From Herbihabitans rhizosphaerae (lineage in GTDB: Bacteria > Actinomycetota > Actinomycetes > Mycobacteriales > Pseudonocardiaceae), in NCBI RefSeq assembly GCF_004216555.1, contig NZ_SGWQ01000003.1:668146-732145 (forward strand): a stretch of 64,000 nt of DNA, read 5' to 3'. The notes under the pieces were generated by a model. The model ran no database searches, was not told the origin of the DNA, and worked only from the letters and a program-made list of their open reading frames with translations. A program made the position numbers and the translations under genes. Shown piece by piece: positions 35,091 to 45,179 of the stretch; the first letter of the stretch is position 1; the number at the start of each line of letters is the position of its first letter.

Positions 35091-36077
35091 ATGCGAATCC
35101 TGGTTCTCGGTGGAACGAAGTTCGTCGGCCACGCGGTCGCGGCCGACGCGGTGCGGCGCGGGCACGAGGTGGTGTGCGCGGCCCGAGGGGCCTCCGGCGC
35201 GGTGCCGGATGGCGCCACCCTGGTCAAGGTGGACCGGGATCAGCCGGACGGGCTGAACCCGTTGCTGGGCAAGGGTTTCGACGCCCTGGTGGACATCGCG
35301 CCGATGTCGCACTCGTGGGTGGAGCACGCGCTCGGCACGCTGGCCGACGAGATCGAGCACTGGACGTTCGTGTCCACGATCAGCGTGTACTCCGACACGG
35401 CGACGCTCGGTCAGACCGCCGACGCGCCGACACTCGCGCCGCGCGCCGAGCACGGCGATCTGGACAACCGGATGGTCGACCCGGACCTGTACGGCGCGAT
35501 CAAGGTGGCCAGCGAGAACGCGGTGCGCAACCGGCTTGGCGAGCGTGCGTTCATCCCGAGGCCGGGCCTGATCACCGGACCGGGCGACCTGTCCGACCGG
35601 TTCGGCTACTGGCCGGCCCGGTTCGCCCGCGGCGGGCGGGTGCTGGTGCCCGAGGTCGGCCAGCTCGCGAACTACATCGACGTGCGCGACTTCGCGGCGT
35701 GGATCGTGGACGCGGCACAGCGGCGGCTCACCGGCACGCTGGACGCGATCGGCCCCGCACAGCCGCTGCCCGATCTGCTGGCGGAGATCGGCGAAGCGGT
35801 CGGCGTCGACCACGAGCTTGTCCCGGTGTCACCGGAAACCCTTGTGGCACAAGGTGTCTCACCGTGGGCCGGCCCGAAGTCACTGCCGCTGTGGCTGCCC
35901 GAGACACACCTCGGCATGTGCGCGCACGACCCGGAGCCCGCGCTCGCCGCCGGCCTCAAGGTGCGCCCGCTCGCCGACGCGGTGGCCGGCGCGCTGGACC
36001 ACGAACGCGCCCTCGGGCTCGACCGCGAGCGCAAGGCCGGCCTCACCCCGGACGAGGAGGCCGAGGTGCTCGGCTGA
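35091..36077 (+). CDS. NAD-dependent epimerase/dehydratase family protein (extended SDR)
   Basis: A 328-residue extended short-chain dehydrogenase-type protein. MRILVLGGTKFVGHAVAADAVRRGHEV contains the Rossmann GGTxFxG motif; FVSTISVYSD and PDLYGAIKVASENAV include the Ser and YxxxK region (here YGAIK). The C-terminal half carries NYIDVRDFAAWIVDA. The family acts on nucleotide sugars or related substrates; the substrate is unknown. ATG 35091 with TGTGGAACGC upstream. Its end abuts the three-unit family G repeat. Confidence 0.85.
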   Translation: MRILVLGGTKFVGHAVAADAVRRGHEVVCAARGASGAVPDGATLVKVDRDQPDGLNPLLGKGFDALVDIAPMSHSWVEHALGTLADEIEHWTFVSTISVYSDTATLGQTADAPTLAPRAEHGDLDNRMVDPDLYGAIKVASENAVRNRLGERAFIPRPGLITGPGDLSDRFGYWPARFARGGRVLVPEVGQLANYIDVRDFAAWIVDAAQRRLTGTLDAIGPAQPLPDLLAEIGEAVGVDHELVPVSPETLVAQGVSPWAGPKSLPLWLPETHLGMCAHDPEPALAAGLKVRPLADAVAGALDHERALGLDRERKAGLTPDEEAEVLG

Positions 36078-36079
36078 CT

Positions 36080-36145
36080 CGCGAGTCCCGCGCCCTGCAC
36101 CCGCGAGTCCCGCGCTGTGCACCGGTGAACCCCGCGCTCAGCACG
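36080..36145. repeat. Tandem 22-bp intergenic repeat, family G (three units)
   Basis: Three 22-base units: 36080-36101, 36102-36123 and 36124-36145. Units one and two share CGCGAGTCCCGCGC and end TGCACC; the third diverges (GGTGAACCCCGCGC...). They fill the interval between the convergent epimerase and YeeE-type genes, and the last unit contains the latter's stop codon. A second array is at 39025-39111. Confidence 0.85.
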
Positions 36146-37382
36146 CGCTGTCCGACGGTTTCGGGTTGGCCAGGCCGAACAGCGGCCGCAGTTTCAGGCC
36201 GATCCACGTGCCACCCAGCGCGAAGATTCCCCACAGCCAGCCGTGCAGGCTGCCGGTGGAGATCCCGGCAAGGTAGGCGCCGATGTTGCACCCGCCGGCC
36301 AGCCGCGCGCCGATGCCCATGAGCACCCCGCCGAGGACCGCGGCCACGGCGGTGCGCCACGGAATCTCGGCGCGGATCTTCCACGCGCCGGCGGCCGAGG
36401 CGGCGACGGCCGCGCCGATCATGATGCCGACGTTGGTCAGCGTGGTCTTGTCCGTCCACACCGAACCGGCGAGCGCCTTCGCGTTGCGCGGCGCCGTCCA
36501 GAACTCCCAGGTCTCCGGGTGCAGGCCGAACAGTTGGAGCAGCTTCGCGCCCCACAGCCCGAACGCGTAGGTGACGCCCCACGTCGTACCCGACACCAGC
36601 AGCACGGCGGCGGCCAGCACGCCGAGCACCACCGCGCCGGCGAGCAGCGGCCACGAGCCGCGCACGATCCGGGCGAGCCCGCGCGCGGTCGGCACCGTAC
36701 CGACCGGCGGCGGGGTGCGGCGCGCCTGCACGATCCTGGTCAGCAGCACCACGCCGAACAGCACCGCGAGCGTGATCGCCAGCGAGCCGAGCCAGCCGAC
36801 GTGCGCGGACAGCAGCACGCCCGGCACCTGCGGCCAGCCGTCGAAGATCGGGAACGCACCGGTGTAGAGCACCGAGCCGGCGATGAACCCGCCGAGCGTC
36901 AACACGATCGTCGACTGACCGGCGCCCACGGCGAACAGCGTGCCGGACGCGCACGCCCCGCCGAGTTGCATGCCGATCGCGAACACGATCGCGCCGGCGA
37001 ACAGGCCGAGGCCGATCGGGCCGGCGCTGATCTGCGGTGTCGCGCCGAACAGCCCGAGCCCACCGGACGCGATCAGCGCGACCAGCGTGGCGGCCGTGCC
37101 GAGCAGCAGCGCGTGCGCCCGGAGCCCCTCGCCGTTGCCGACCGAGATCAGCTGCCGCCACGCCGAGGTGAACCCGAACCGCGAGTGGAACAAGGCGAAC
37201 CCGAGGCCGAGTCCGACCGCGAGCAGGGCGCCCGATGTGTTGCCGTAGCGCGACCAGACGTACCAGGTCAGCACCGCGCCCAGCGCGCCGGCGACGGCCA
37301 GCGGCACCACCCGCACGGGCTGCTCGGGTGCCGCCGGCGGGGGTGCGCACGAGGTCGGTGATCGCTGCGGGAAATCGGCCAC
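36138..37382 (-). CDS. YeeE/YedE-family sulfur compound transporter (TsuA-like)
   Basis: A 414-residue membrane protein with about ten helices. Two conserved cysteine loops, IGMQLGGACASGTLFAVG and GARLAGGCNIGAYLAGIS, are the hallmark of YeeE/TsuA proteins that import thiosulfate-type sulfur by passing it between cysteines. Start GTG 37382 is chosen because upstream in-frame residues are Arg-rich and unlike the family; GTG/ATG 37418 is possible. Divergent from the GMC oxidoreductase gene. No TusA-like partner is seen next to it. Confidence 0.88.
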   Translation of the reverse strand: MADFPQRSPTSCAPPPAAPEQPVRVVPLAVAGALGAVLTWYVWSRYGNTSGALLAVGLGLGFALFHSRFGFTSAWRQLISVGNGEGLRAHALLLGTAATLVALIASGGLGLFGATPQISAGPIGLGLFAGAIVFAIGMQLGGACASGTLFAVGAGQSTIVLTLGGFIAGSVLYTGAFPIFDGWPQVPGVLLSAHVGWLGSLAITLAVLFGVVLLTRIVQARRTPPPVGTVPTARGLARIVRGSWPLLAGAVVLGVLAAAVLLVSGTTWGVTYAFGLWGAKLLQLFGLHPETWEFWTAPRNAKALAGSVWTDKTTLTNVGIMIGAAVAASAAGAWKIRAEIPWRTAVAAVLGGVLMGIGARLAGGCNIGAYLAGISTGSLHGWLWGIFALGGTWIGLKLRPLFGLANPKPSDSAC

Positions 37383-37447
37383 GCGCCGACGGTAGAGCGG
37401 CGATCGACGACGGCGCACCGGCTCCCAGAATGTGCGACGATTTCACG

Positions 37448-39022
37448 ATGGCGGCAGAACGGGACACGTTCGACTACATCGTGGTCGGTGCCGGCAGCGC
37501 GGGATGCGTGCTGGCCGCCCGGCTGACCGAGAACCCCGGAACCACGGTGCTGCTGCTCGAGGCGGGCGGCGAGGACGACGCCGACGAGATCCGCATGCCG
37601 GCCGCGTTCTCCGCACTGTTCAAGACCCGGTGGGACTGGGACTACGAGACCGTCGAGCAGAAGCACATGGGCGGACGGACCGCGTACTGGCCGAGGATGA
37701 AGGCGCTCGGCGGCTGCTCGTCGATGAACGCGATGATCTACATCCGGGGCAACGCCGTGGACTACGACGGCTGGCGCGACGAGCACGGCGCGACCGGCTG
37801 GGGTTACGACGACGTGCTGCCGTATTTCATGCGCGCCGAGGGCAACACGCGGCTGACCGGGCGCTATCACGGCGCCGACGGCCCGTTGCGGGTAGAGGAC
37901 CGGCGCTACACTCACGAGTTGAGCACCGCGTGGGTGGACGCCGCGGTGGCCGCGGGGCTCAAGCAGACCGACGACTTCAACGGCGCCTCGCAGGAGGGCG
38001 CCGGGCACTATCAGGTCACCTGTTACCGAGGAAACCGATGGTCGACCGCGGACGCGTACCTGCGCCCGGCGATGGACCGGCCGAACCTGACCGTGCGCAC
38101 GCATTGCCAGGCGTACGCGGTGATCATGGACGGCACGCGGGCGACCGGTGTGGGCTATCTCCACCGCGGCGAGGCGCACGTGTCCACAGTGGACGGTGAG
38201 GTGATCCTGGCCGGTGGCGCGGTGAACTCGCCGCAACTGCTGATGCTGTCCGGCATCGGGCCCGCCGAGCACCTGCGCGAGCACGGCATCGACGTGGCGG
38301 TGAATCTGCCGGGCGTCGGCGAGAACCTGCACGACCACCCGGCTGCCGGGATCATCTGGACCACCAAGGACACCACCGATCTGGTGGATCTGGCGACCGT
38401 GCCGAACATGCTGCGCTGGAAGCTCACCGGCGGCGGGCCGTTCGCGTCCAATGTGGGCGAGGCCGGCGGATTCACGCGCACGCGCGACGGGCTGGCCGCG
38501 CCGGACATGCAGTTCCACGTCGCGCCGACGATCTTCTACGACAACGGGTTGCACGAGCCGAACGTGCCGGGGTTCACCTCGGCGGCGACGCTGGTGAGCC
38601 CGGCGAGCCGCGGCCGGCTGCGGCTTCGGTCGGCGAATCCCTTGTGGCGCCCCGAGATCGACCCCGCATACTACGCCGAACAGTCCGATATGGACAGTAT
38701 GGTGGCCGGCTGCCGCACGCTGCTGGAGATCGCCGGCATGCCGGCGATCGCGCGGTTCCTGGACAAGCCCTACCTACCGTCCACAGTGGACAACCTCAGC
38801 GACGACGAGCTGGCCGATCACATCCGCGCGATGACGCAGACGCTGTACCACCCGGTCGGCACGTGCGCCATGGGCACCGTCGTCGACCCCGAGCTGCGGG
38901 TGCACGGCGCCGAGGGCCTGCGGGTGGTCGACGCCTCGGTGATGCCGACCATCGCCCGGGGCAACACCAACGCCCCGACCATCATGATCGCCGAGAAAGC
39001 CGCCGACCTGATCCGTGGTTAA
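37448..39022 (+). CDS. GMC-family FAD-dependent oxidoreductase (choline/alcohol dehydrogenase-like)
   Basis: A 524-residue flavoenzyme. FDYIVVGAGSAGCVLAARLTENPGTTVLLLEAGG is the FAD-binding motif; MKALGGCSSMNAMIYIRGN and AGGAVNSPQLLMLSGIGPAEHL are GMC signatures 1 and 2; LYHPVGTCAMG and GNTNAPTIMIAEKAA hold the catalytic His and Asn. Oxidises an alcohol to an aldehyde; betaine synthesis from choline is one possibility, but sequence alone cannot fix the substrate. ATG 37448 fits the family start; ATG 37430 is an alternative. The convergent neighbour is an aldehyde dehydrogenase, a plausible metabolic partner. Two GTCCACAGTGGAC palindromes lie inside (38182, 38779). Confidence 0.92.
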   Translation: MAAERDTFDYIVVGAGSAGCVLAARLTENPGTTVLLLEAGGEDDADEIRMPAAFSALFKTRWDWDYETVEQKHMGGRTAYWPRMKALGGCSSMNAMIYIRGNAVDYDGWRDEHGATGWGYDDVLPYFMRAEGNTRLTGRYHGADGPLRVEDRRYTHELSTAWVDAAVAAGLKQTDDFNGASQEGAGHYQVTCYRGNRWSTADAYLRPAMDRPNLTVRTHCQAYAVIMDGTRATGVGYLHRGEAHVSTVDGEVILAGGAVNSPQLLMLSGIGPAEHLREHGIDVAVNLPGVGENLHDHPAAGIIWTTKDTTDLVDLATVPNMLRWKLTGGGPFASNVGEAGGFTRTRDGLAAPDMQFHVAPTIFYDNGLHEPNVPGFTSAATLVSPASRGRLRLRSANPLWRPEIDPAYYAEQSDMDSMVAGCRTLLEIAGMPAIARFLDKPYLPSTVDNLSDDELADHIRAMTQTLYHPVGTCAMGTVVDPELRVHGAEGLRVVDASVMPTIARGNTNAPTIMIAEKAADLIRG

Positions 39023-39024
39023 CG

Positions 39025-39111
39025 CGCGAGTTCCGCGCTGTGCCTCAGCGAGTCCCGCGCTCAGGCACGTGCAGGGCGCGGGACTCACCGGTGCAGGGCG
39101 CGGGACTCGCG
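39025..39111. repeat. Inverted array of family G repeat units
   Basis: Two forward units (39025-39045 and 39046-39068) face two reverse units (39069-39090 and 39091-39111). GAGTCCCGCGC at about 39050-39060 can pair with GCGCGGGACTC at about 39076-39086, giving an 11-bp stem. The array fills the interval between the convergent GMC and aldehyde dehydrogenase genes, starting two bases after one stop and ending three before the other. Confidence 0.85.
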
Positions 39112-39114
39112 AAA

Positions 39115-40626
39115 TCAGGAGCGCTTGCCGTGCAGCAGGGTGATCAGCTTGGCCACGCGGGCGTCGGTCTTGGCGGTGCGGCTGAACGTGGTGAGCAGCA
39201 TCGGCGGGCGGAACCGCTGCCGCGCGATCGCCTTCGCCCGGCCGAACTCCCGCAAGCCCTCCGGCCCGTGGATGCGGCCGAACCCGGAGTCGCCCGAACC
39301 GCCGAACGGCAGTGACGGGATCGCCGCGAAGCTGATCACCGAGTTCACCGACGTCATGCCGGACCTGATCCGCCGCGCCAGCTCCATGCCCCGCTTCTTC
39401 GCGAACACCGCGGAGGCGAGCGCGTAGGTCGAGTCGTTCGACTTCGCGATCGCCTCGTCCATGTCACGCACCTTCGCGATCACCAGCGTCGGCCCGAAGG
39501 TCTCCTCGCGCACGGCCACCGAGTCCTCCGGCACGTCCACCAGCACGGTCGGCTGCACGTACCGCTCACCGACCGCGTCCTTGCCGCCGAGCAGCGCCCG
39601 GCCGCCACGCCTCAACGCGTCGTCGATGTGCCGCTTGATGATCGCGAGCTGCTTGGGCATCGTGGCCGGCCCGTAGCTCGCCTCGCCGTCGAATCCGGGG
39701 CGCAGCGCCTTGGCCTTGTCCACCACCGTGGCGACGAACTCGTCGTACACCTTCTCGTGCACGTACACCCGCTCGGTGCCGGTGCAGGTCTGCCCGGCGT
39801 TGGCCATGCCGCCCCACACCGCGGCGTCCGCGGCCGCCTCGACGTCGGCGTCCGAGTCGACCAGCAGGACGTCCTTGCCGCCGCCCTCGATCACCACCGG
39901 CGTGAGCGTGTCCGCGCACGCCGCCATGATCTTCTTGCCGGTGCCGGGCGATCCGGTGAAGGCGATCTTTCCGACACCCGCTCGGCACAGCGCCGCACCC
40001 GTTTCACCGAATCCGGTGATCAACTGGAACACCGGGTGCTCCGGCACCACCTCGGCGAACGTGTCCGCGAGCCATTTGCCCACGCCCGGGGTGTACTCGC
40101 TCGGCTTGAACACCACCGCGTTCCCGGCCGCGAGCGCGTAGGCGATCGACCCCATCGGGGTGTACACGGGGTAGTTCCACGGCCCGATCACCCCGACTAC
40201 CCCGAACGGCTGATACTCGACCGTGGCGGCCTGGTTCGACATCAGCAGGCCGGCGGCGCGGCGCTGCGGACCGAGCACCTTGCGCGCGTTCTTCGCCGCC
40301 CAGGCGAGGTGGTCGATCGCCAGGACGATCTCCAGCATCGCGTCGCTGTGCGGCTTGCCGGTCTCCGCGTGCACCACCTCGGCGAGCTGGCCGGCCCGCC
40401 GGGTGATCACACCTTTCCAGCGCGCCAGCACGTCGGCGCGCCCGGAGAAGTCCAGGTCGGCCCACCAGACGGCGGCGGCACGGGCGCGCACGACGGCGTT
40501 GTCCACGTCGTCGGCGGAGTGCACGGGATGGGTGCCGACCACCTCGTCGGTCGCCGGGTTCAGCGAGTCGAACGTCTTCGCGGTGCCGGTGGCGCCCCCG
40601 GTCTTCCGCTGTTCCACGGTGGTCAT
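39115..40626 (-). CDS. NAD(P)-dependent aldehyde dehydrogenase (succinate-semialdehyde/benzaldehyde dehydrogenase-like)
   Basis: A 503-residue aldehyde dehydrogenase. Conserved features in order: FGVVGVIGPWNYPVYTPMGSIAYALAAGNAVVFKPSE, KIAFTGSPGTGKKIMAACADTLTPVVIEGGGKDVLLVDSDAD (catalytic Glu in IEGGGKD), the nucleophile Cys in ANAGQTCTGTERVYV, and EETFGPTLVI. Oxidises an aldehyde to an acid. ATG 40626. Convergent with the GMC oxidoreductase across the inverted repeat array and divergent from the MBL-fold gene. Direct metabolic partnership with the oxidoreductase is only a possibility. Confidence 0.92.
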   Translation of the reverse strand: MTTVEQRKTGGATGTAKTFDSLNPATDEVVGTHPVHSADDVDNAVVRARAAAVWWADLDFSGRADVLARWKGVITRRAGQLAEVVHAETGKPHSDAMLEIVLAIDHLAWAAKNARKVLGPQRRAAGLLMSNQAATVEYQPFGVVGVIGPWNYPVYTPMGSIAYALAAGNAVVFKPSEYTPGVGKWLADTFAEVVPEHPVFQLITGFGETGAALCRAGVGKIAFTGSPGTGKKIMAACADTLTPVVIEGGGKDVLLVDSDADVEAAADAAVWGGMANAGQTCTGTERVYVHEKVYDEFVATVVDKAKALRPGFDGEASYGPATMPKQLAIIKRHIDDALRRGGRALLGGKDAVGERYVQPTVLVDVPEDSVAVREETFGPTLVIAKVRDMDEAIAKSNDSTYALASAVFAKKRGMELARRIRSGMTSVNSVISFAAIPSLPFGGSGDSGFGRIHGPEGLREFGRAKAIARQRFRPPMLLTTFSRTAKTDARVAKLITLLHGKRS

Positions 40627-40775
40627 TCGGGTCTCCTCCGAGGTCGACTGCCTTTAGCACGCTACCCAGGAGTAACGCCTGACGCGAGGGGTACGCGGAC
40701 TTTCGTTAACAGTGTTTACCGACCGAACCGGCGTAGGTTGGGAAACCTCGAAACCACTCTCTCGGAGGGCGACCA

Positions 40776-41417
40776 ATGCAGATCGTCCACTTCGGACACG
40801 CGTGCGTGCTGATCGACACCGGATCGGCCCGGCTGCTGATCGATCCCGGCACCTTCGCCTCGGGCTTCGAGTCGGTGACCGACCTCGACGCTGTGCTGAT
40901 CACGCACCAGCACTTCGACCACCTCGACCTCGAGCGGCTGCCCACGCTGCTCGCCGCGAACCCCGACGCCGAGCTGATCATCGATCCGGGCTCCGAGGAC
41001 GAGATCATCGACCACCAGCTCACCGCGCGCACCGTGCGCCCCGGCGAGACGCTGGAGCTGGGCGGCGCGCGGGTGGAGGTGGTCGGCGGCGACCACGCGG
41101 TGATCCATCCCGACTACCCGATCGTGCCGAACGTCGGATACCTGGTGGACGACGGCGCCTTCTACCACCCCGGCGACTCGCTTTTCCTGCCACAACAACG
41201 AATCGACGTACTCGGACTGCCGGCCGGCGCGCCGTGGCTGAAGACCGGCGAGGCGATCGAGTTCCAGCGCTCGGTCAATCCGCGGGTGTCCGTGCCGATC
41301 CACGAGGCACTGCTCAGCGACGTCGGCCGAAAGGGCACCTACGCCTGGTTCGAGCGGCTGGCGCCGAAGGGCACCTCGGTGCGCCCGCTGGAGACGGCCA
41401 TCCCGGTCGAGGTCTGA
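40776..41417 (+). CDS. MBL-fold metallo-hydrolase
   Basis: A 213-residue metallo-beta-lactamase-fold protein. MQIVHFGHACVLIDTG opens the fold; ITHQHFDHLDLERLP is the HxHxDH metal motif; GGDHAV, FYHPGDSLFLP and PIHEAL supply the remaining ligands in the manner of UPF0173/UlaG-like hydrolases. Substrate unknown. ATG 40776 with GGAGGG six bases upstream. Its last 79 bases overlap the convergent DUF2334 gene. Confidence 0.88.
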   Translation: MQIVHFGHACVLIDTGSARLLIDPGTFASGFESVTDLDAVLITHQHFDHLDLERLPTLLAANPDAELIIDPGSEDEIIDHQLTARTVRPGETLELGGARVEVVGGDHAVIHPDYPIVPNVGYLVDDGAFYHPGDSLFLPQQRIDVLGLPAGAPWLKTGEAIEFQRSVNPRVSVPIHEALLSDVGRKGTYAWFERLAPKGTSVRPLETAIPVEV

Positions 41418-42118
41418 CCGAACCGCCGGTAGGTGATCGCCTCGGCGCCGTGGTGCAGCGCGACGTCCACGGCGTCCAGCACCGCCTGCCTCGGCCCGGG
41501 CCTGGCCAGATCGGCCGCGTCCACGGCGAGCCGGATCAACCCGCCGCGGCGGGCCAGGCGCGCGGCGCCGAGTACGACCGTGAAGCACCACCACGGCTCG
41601 GCCCGGTCGCTGCTGCCGAAGCCGAGCACCCGTCCTTTGTGGACGGTGTCGAATCGCAGATCGCGCACCGCGAGCAGATCGGCGCAGACCGAGAAACCCT
41701 TGCGCCGCAAGGCTGTCAGCGTGCCCTGTGAGGCGAGCCAGCGCGGCGGTGCGAACGCGTCCGCGGTCAGCCCGAGCCGCTCGAACGCCCGGGTGGCCGC
41801 GGTCAGGCGCAGTCCGGCCTCGTGTGCGGGCAGTGCCGCGAACTCCGCCTTGCGGCCGAACGCCACCGTGCGCATGCGCGGCTCGGCGGTGTGGTCGTAG
41901 CCGTGCAGCAGCAGCGCGTCGCCCCGGCCGGCGCGCTCGCGCACCCAGTCGAGGACGGCCTCGGTCTCAGCCCTCGGCGCGACCAGCAGCGACAACGGAA
42001 CTCCGCGCTGATCGAGGTCCGCGGCGAGTTCGGCGCACCGGTCCAAGGTCCGGGCGTTGGTCCCGGACAGCGACACCACCAGTCGAGCGTTCACGACTCT
42101 ATGGGACGGCACCGGCAT
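41339..42118 (-). CDS. DUF2334-type polysaccharide deacetylase-like protein
   Basis: About 259 residues. RLVVSLSGTNARTLDRCAELAADLDQRGVPLSLLVAP, DALLLHGYDHTAEP, FAPPRWLASQGTLTALRRKGF fit the deacetylase-fold DUF2334 family, with HGYDHT as a metal-site candidate. The recognisable domain ends at about GAEAITYRRF, near 41430; the last 28 residues are encoded antisense to the MBL-fold gene and look like read-through tail. Start uncertain: ATG 42118 is chosen, with ATG 42157 upstream and a GTG at 42094 downstream as alternatives. No signal peptide evident. Function unknown. Confidence 0.72.
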   Translation of the reverse strand: MPVPSHRVVNARLVVSLSGTNARTLDRCAELAADLDQRGVPLSLLVAPRAETEAVLDWVRERAGRGDALLLHGYDHTAEPRMRTVAFGRKAEFAALPAHEAGLRLTAATRAFERLGLTADAFAPPRWLASQGTLTALRRKGFSVCADLLAVRDLRFDTVHKGRVLGFGSSDRAEPWWCFTVVLGAARLARRGGLIRLAVDAADLARPGPRQAVLDAVDVALHHGAEAITYRRFGQTSTGMAVSSGRTEVPFGASRSNQA

Positions 42119-42294
42119 GACAGTGGCCTGACCGCGAGGTGACGTGTGGACGCCCATACCGCGAAGGATTCGACTACGGCATTTTCTCGCCCACGCGTCC
42201 CGAATCGCCGTCGCGGCCCTCTTCTCAATGCACCGGGGCTCTCCCTGCACCGCGCCGAACCGGCGCACCCGCCCCTCGGACCATCGGAGGACAC

Positions 42295-44052
42295 GTGTCC
42301 AGACGCCTGTCAGTGCGGCGTGCCGCGATCGCGGTCGCCGTCGGCACCGGGCTGGCCATCGCCGGCCCCGCCGTCACCGCGACCGCCGCGCCACCGTCGG
42401 CCGACTTCACGGGACTGCGTTCCTACCTGGTGATCAGCGCGCCGAACGACACCGCGGCGGCCAAGAAGGGCGTCACGGACAACAACGGCACGGTGTACAC
42501 CTCCTACGACGCGATCGGCGTGGTCGTGGCGCACTCGGCGTCGGCGACGTTCGCCGCGGACGTGCGCAAGGTGGCCGGCGTGCAGCAGGTCGGCGCGACC
42601 CGGACGTCGGATCTTCCGTCTCAGGTGAACAACCCGCCGATCCCGCCGTCGCCGACCCAGAACCCGAGCAACGTGGCCGAGACGGTCCGCTGGGACATGG
42701 CGCAGATCGGCGCGGACAAGGCATGGGCGGTCAACCCGGGCTCGGCGTCGGTCACGGTCGGCGTGCTCGACACCGGCGTGGACGACAAGCACGCCGACCT
42801 GGCGGCGAACTTCGACGCGAGCAAGTCCGGGTCGTGCGCCTACGGCAAGCTCGACATCCGCGAGGGCTCGTGGCGGGACACCGGCACGCACGGCACGCAC
42901 GTGGCCGGCACGATCGCGGCGACCAAGAACAACAAGGGCATGGTCGGTGTCGCGACGGGCGTGAAGATCGCGTCGGTGCGCGTCGCCGAGAACCCGAGCG
43001 GCCTGTTCTTCGCGGAGAACACGGTGTGCGCGTTCGTCTTCGCGGGCGACAAGGGTTTCAAGGTGACCAACAACAGCTACTACACGGATCCGTGGCTGTT
43101 CAACTGCCCGAGCGACCCGGACCAGGCCGCGATCGTCGAGGGCGTCAAGCGCGCCACCGCGTACGCCGAGGGCAAAGGCGTGCTGCACGTGGCGGCCGCC
43201 GGCAACGAGAACTACGACCTGGCGAACAAGACCACCGACACGACGAGCCCGAACGACTCGACGCCGGTGAGCCGACAGATCACCAACGACTGCGTCGACG
43301 TGCCGGCCGAACTGCCGGGCGTGGTGACCGTGGCGGCCGTGGGTGACCAGGACCGCAAGTCCGGGTACTCGAACTTCGGCGCGGACAAGATCGACATCGC
43401 CGCGCCTGGCGGCGACTCGGCCCAGGACACCGGCGTGTACTCGACCGTGCCGGGTGGCGGGTACGGGAACAAGAACGGCACGTCGATGGCGTCCCCGCAC
43501 GTGGCGGGAGTCGCGGCGCTGCTGGCGTCGACCAACCCGGACGCGACGCCGGCACAGCTGGCGGAGAAGCTCGCGGTCCAGGCGAACGACCTCGCCTGCC
43601 CGAGCGGCGACAGCCGGTGCACCGGCACGGCGGCCCGCAACTCGTTCTACGGCGAGGGCCAGGCCGACGCGCTGGAGGCGGTGAGCGGGACGACCCCGCC
43701 GCCGTCGAAGTTCTTCGAGAGCACGGACAACGTGAACATCCCGGACGCCGGCGCGACGGTGACCTCGTCGCTGGGCGTCACCGGGATCACCGGCAGTGCC
43801 CCGGCGACGCTCAAGGTGGGTGTGGACATCAAGCACACCTACCGAGGTGACCTGGTGATCGACCTGGTCGCGCCGGACGGGACGGCCTATCGGTTGAAGA
43901 ACGCCAGCAGCGGCGACTCGGTGGACAACGTGATCACCACGTACACGGTGAACGCGAGTGCCGAGACCGCGGCCGGCACGTGGAAGCTGCGAGTACAGGA
44001 CGTGTACCGCGCGGACACCGGGTACGTGGACGCCTGGAACCTCTCCTTCTGA
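42295..44052 (+). CDS. Secreted S8 subtilisin-like serine protease with P/proprotein-convertase domain
   Basis: A 585-residue secreted protease. Signal peptide RRLSVRRAAIAVAVGTGLAIAGPAVTATAA; propeptide about 35-125; catalytic triad Asp in VLDTGVDD (about 161), His in GTHGTHVAG (about 201) and Ser in GTSMASPHVAG (about 398). The C-terminal 110 residues are a P/Homo-B domain (HTYRGDLVIDLVAPDGTAYRL, AGTWKLRVQDVYRADTGYVDAWNL). GTG 42295 is preceded by GGAGG at four bases. Divergent from the DUF2334 gene. A strong terminator follows. Probably nutritional or maturation protease. Confidence 0.94.
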   Translation: MSRRLSVRRAAIAVAVGTGLAIAGPAVTATAAPPSADFTGLRSYLVISAPNDTAAAKKGVTDNNGTVYTSYDAIGVVVAHSASATFAADVRKVAGVQQVGATRTSDLPSQVNNPPIPPSPTQNPSNVAETVRWDMAQIGADKAWAVNPGSASVTVGVLDTGVDDKHADLAANFDASKSGSCAYGKLDIREGSWRDTGTHGTHVAGTIAATKNNKGMVGVATGVKIASVRVAENPSGLFFAENTVCAFVFAGDKGFKVTNNSYYTDPWLFNCPSDPDQAAIVEGVKRATAYAEGKGVLHVAAAGNENYDLANKTTDTTSPNDSTPVSRQITNDCVDVPAELPGVVTVAAVGDQDRKSGYSNFGADKIDIAAPGGDSAQDTGVYSTVPGGGYGNKNGTSMASPHVAGVAALLASTNPDATPAQLAEKLAVQANDLACPSGDSRCTGTAARNSFYGEGQADALEAVSGTTPPPSKFFESTDNVNIPDAGATVTSSLGVTGITGSAPATLKVGVDIKHTYRGDLVIDLVAPDGTAYRLKNASSGDSVDNVITTYTVNASAETAAGTWKLRVQDVYRADTGYVDAWNLSF

Positions 44053-44096
44053 GGAGGTCCGGGCCTGGGCCGCGCCCCTGGGGAGCGCGGGTGAGT

Positions 44097-44145
44097 GGCC
44101 GCCTCTCGCCGAGAACCCTGCCTCGGCGAGAGGCGGCCTTTTCTC
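44097..44145 (+). terminator. Rho-independent terminator
   Basis: A 17-bp stem, GGCCGCCTCTCGCCGAG paired with CTCGGCGAGAGGCGGCC around AACCCTGC, is followed by TTTTCTCTT. The T-run places it after the subtilase; the opposite-strand purC also ends here. Confidence 0.95.
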
Positions 44146-44161
44146 TTGTGTGACAACGGGT

Positions 44162-45049
<888 letters not shown>

Positions 45050-45179
45050 CACGTCTGGCGAGCCTACGTCCTGACGGCGATCTCGCCACGCCCGCACCCC
45101 AACCCCCACCCGATCCCGGGGGCGGCCCCGAGTCCAGCGTACCGAGGCAGCGGGCGCGGTGGGGTGGTGAAGATCGACT

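Noticed and set aside
36080-39111. CRISPR array
   Set aside because: The 22-base units are directly adjacent without unique spacers and some are inverted.
37448-40626. GMC oxidoreductase plus aldehyde dehydrogenase as a choline-to-betaine operon
   Set aside because: They are convergent with a repeat array between them, so not an operon, and neither sequence alone fixes choline or betaine aldehyde as substrate.
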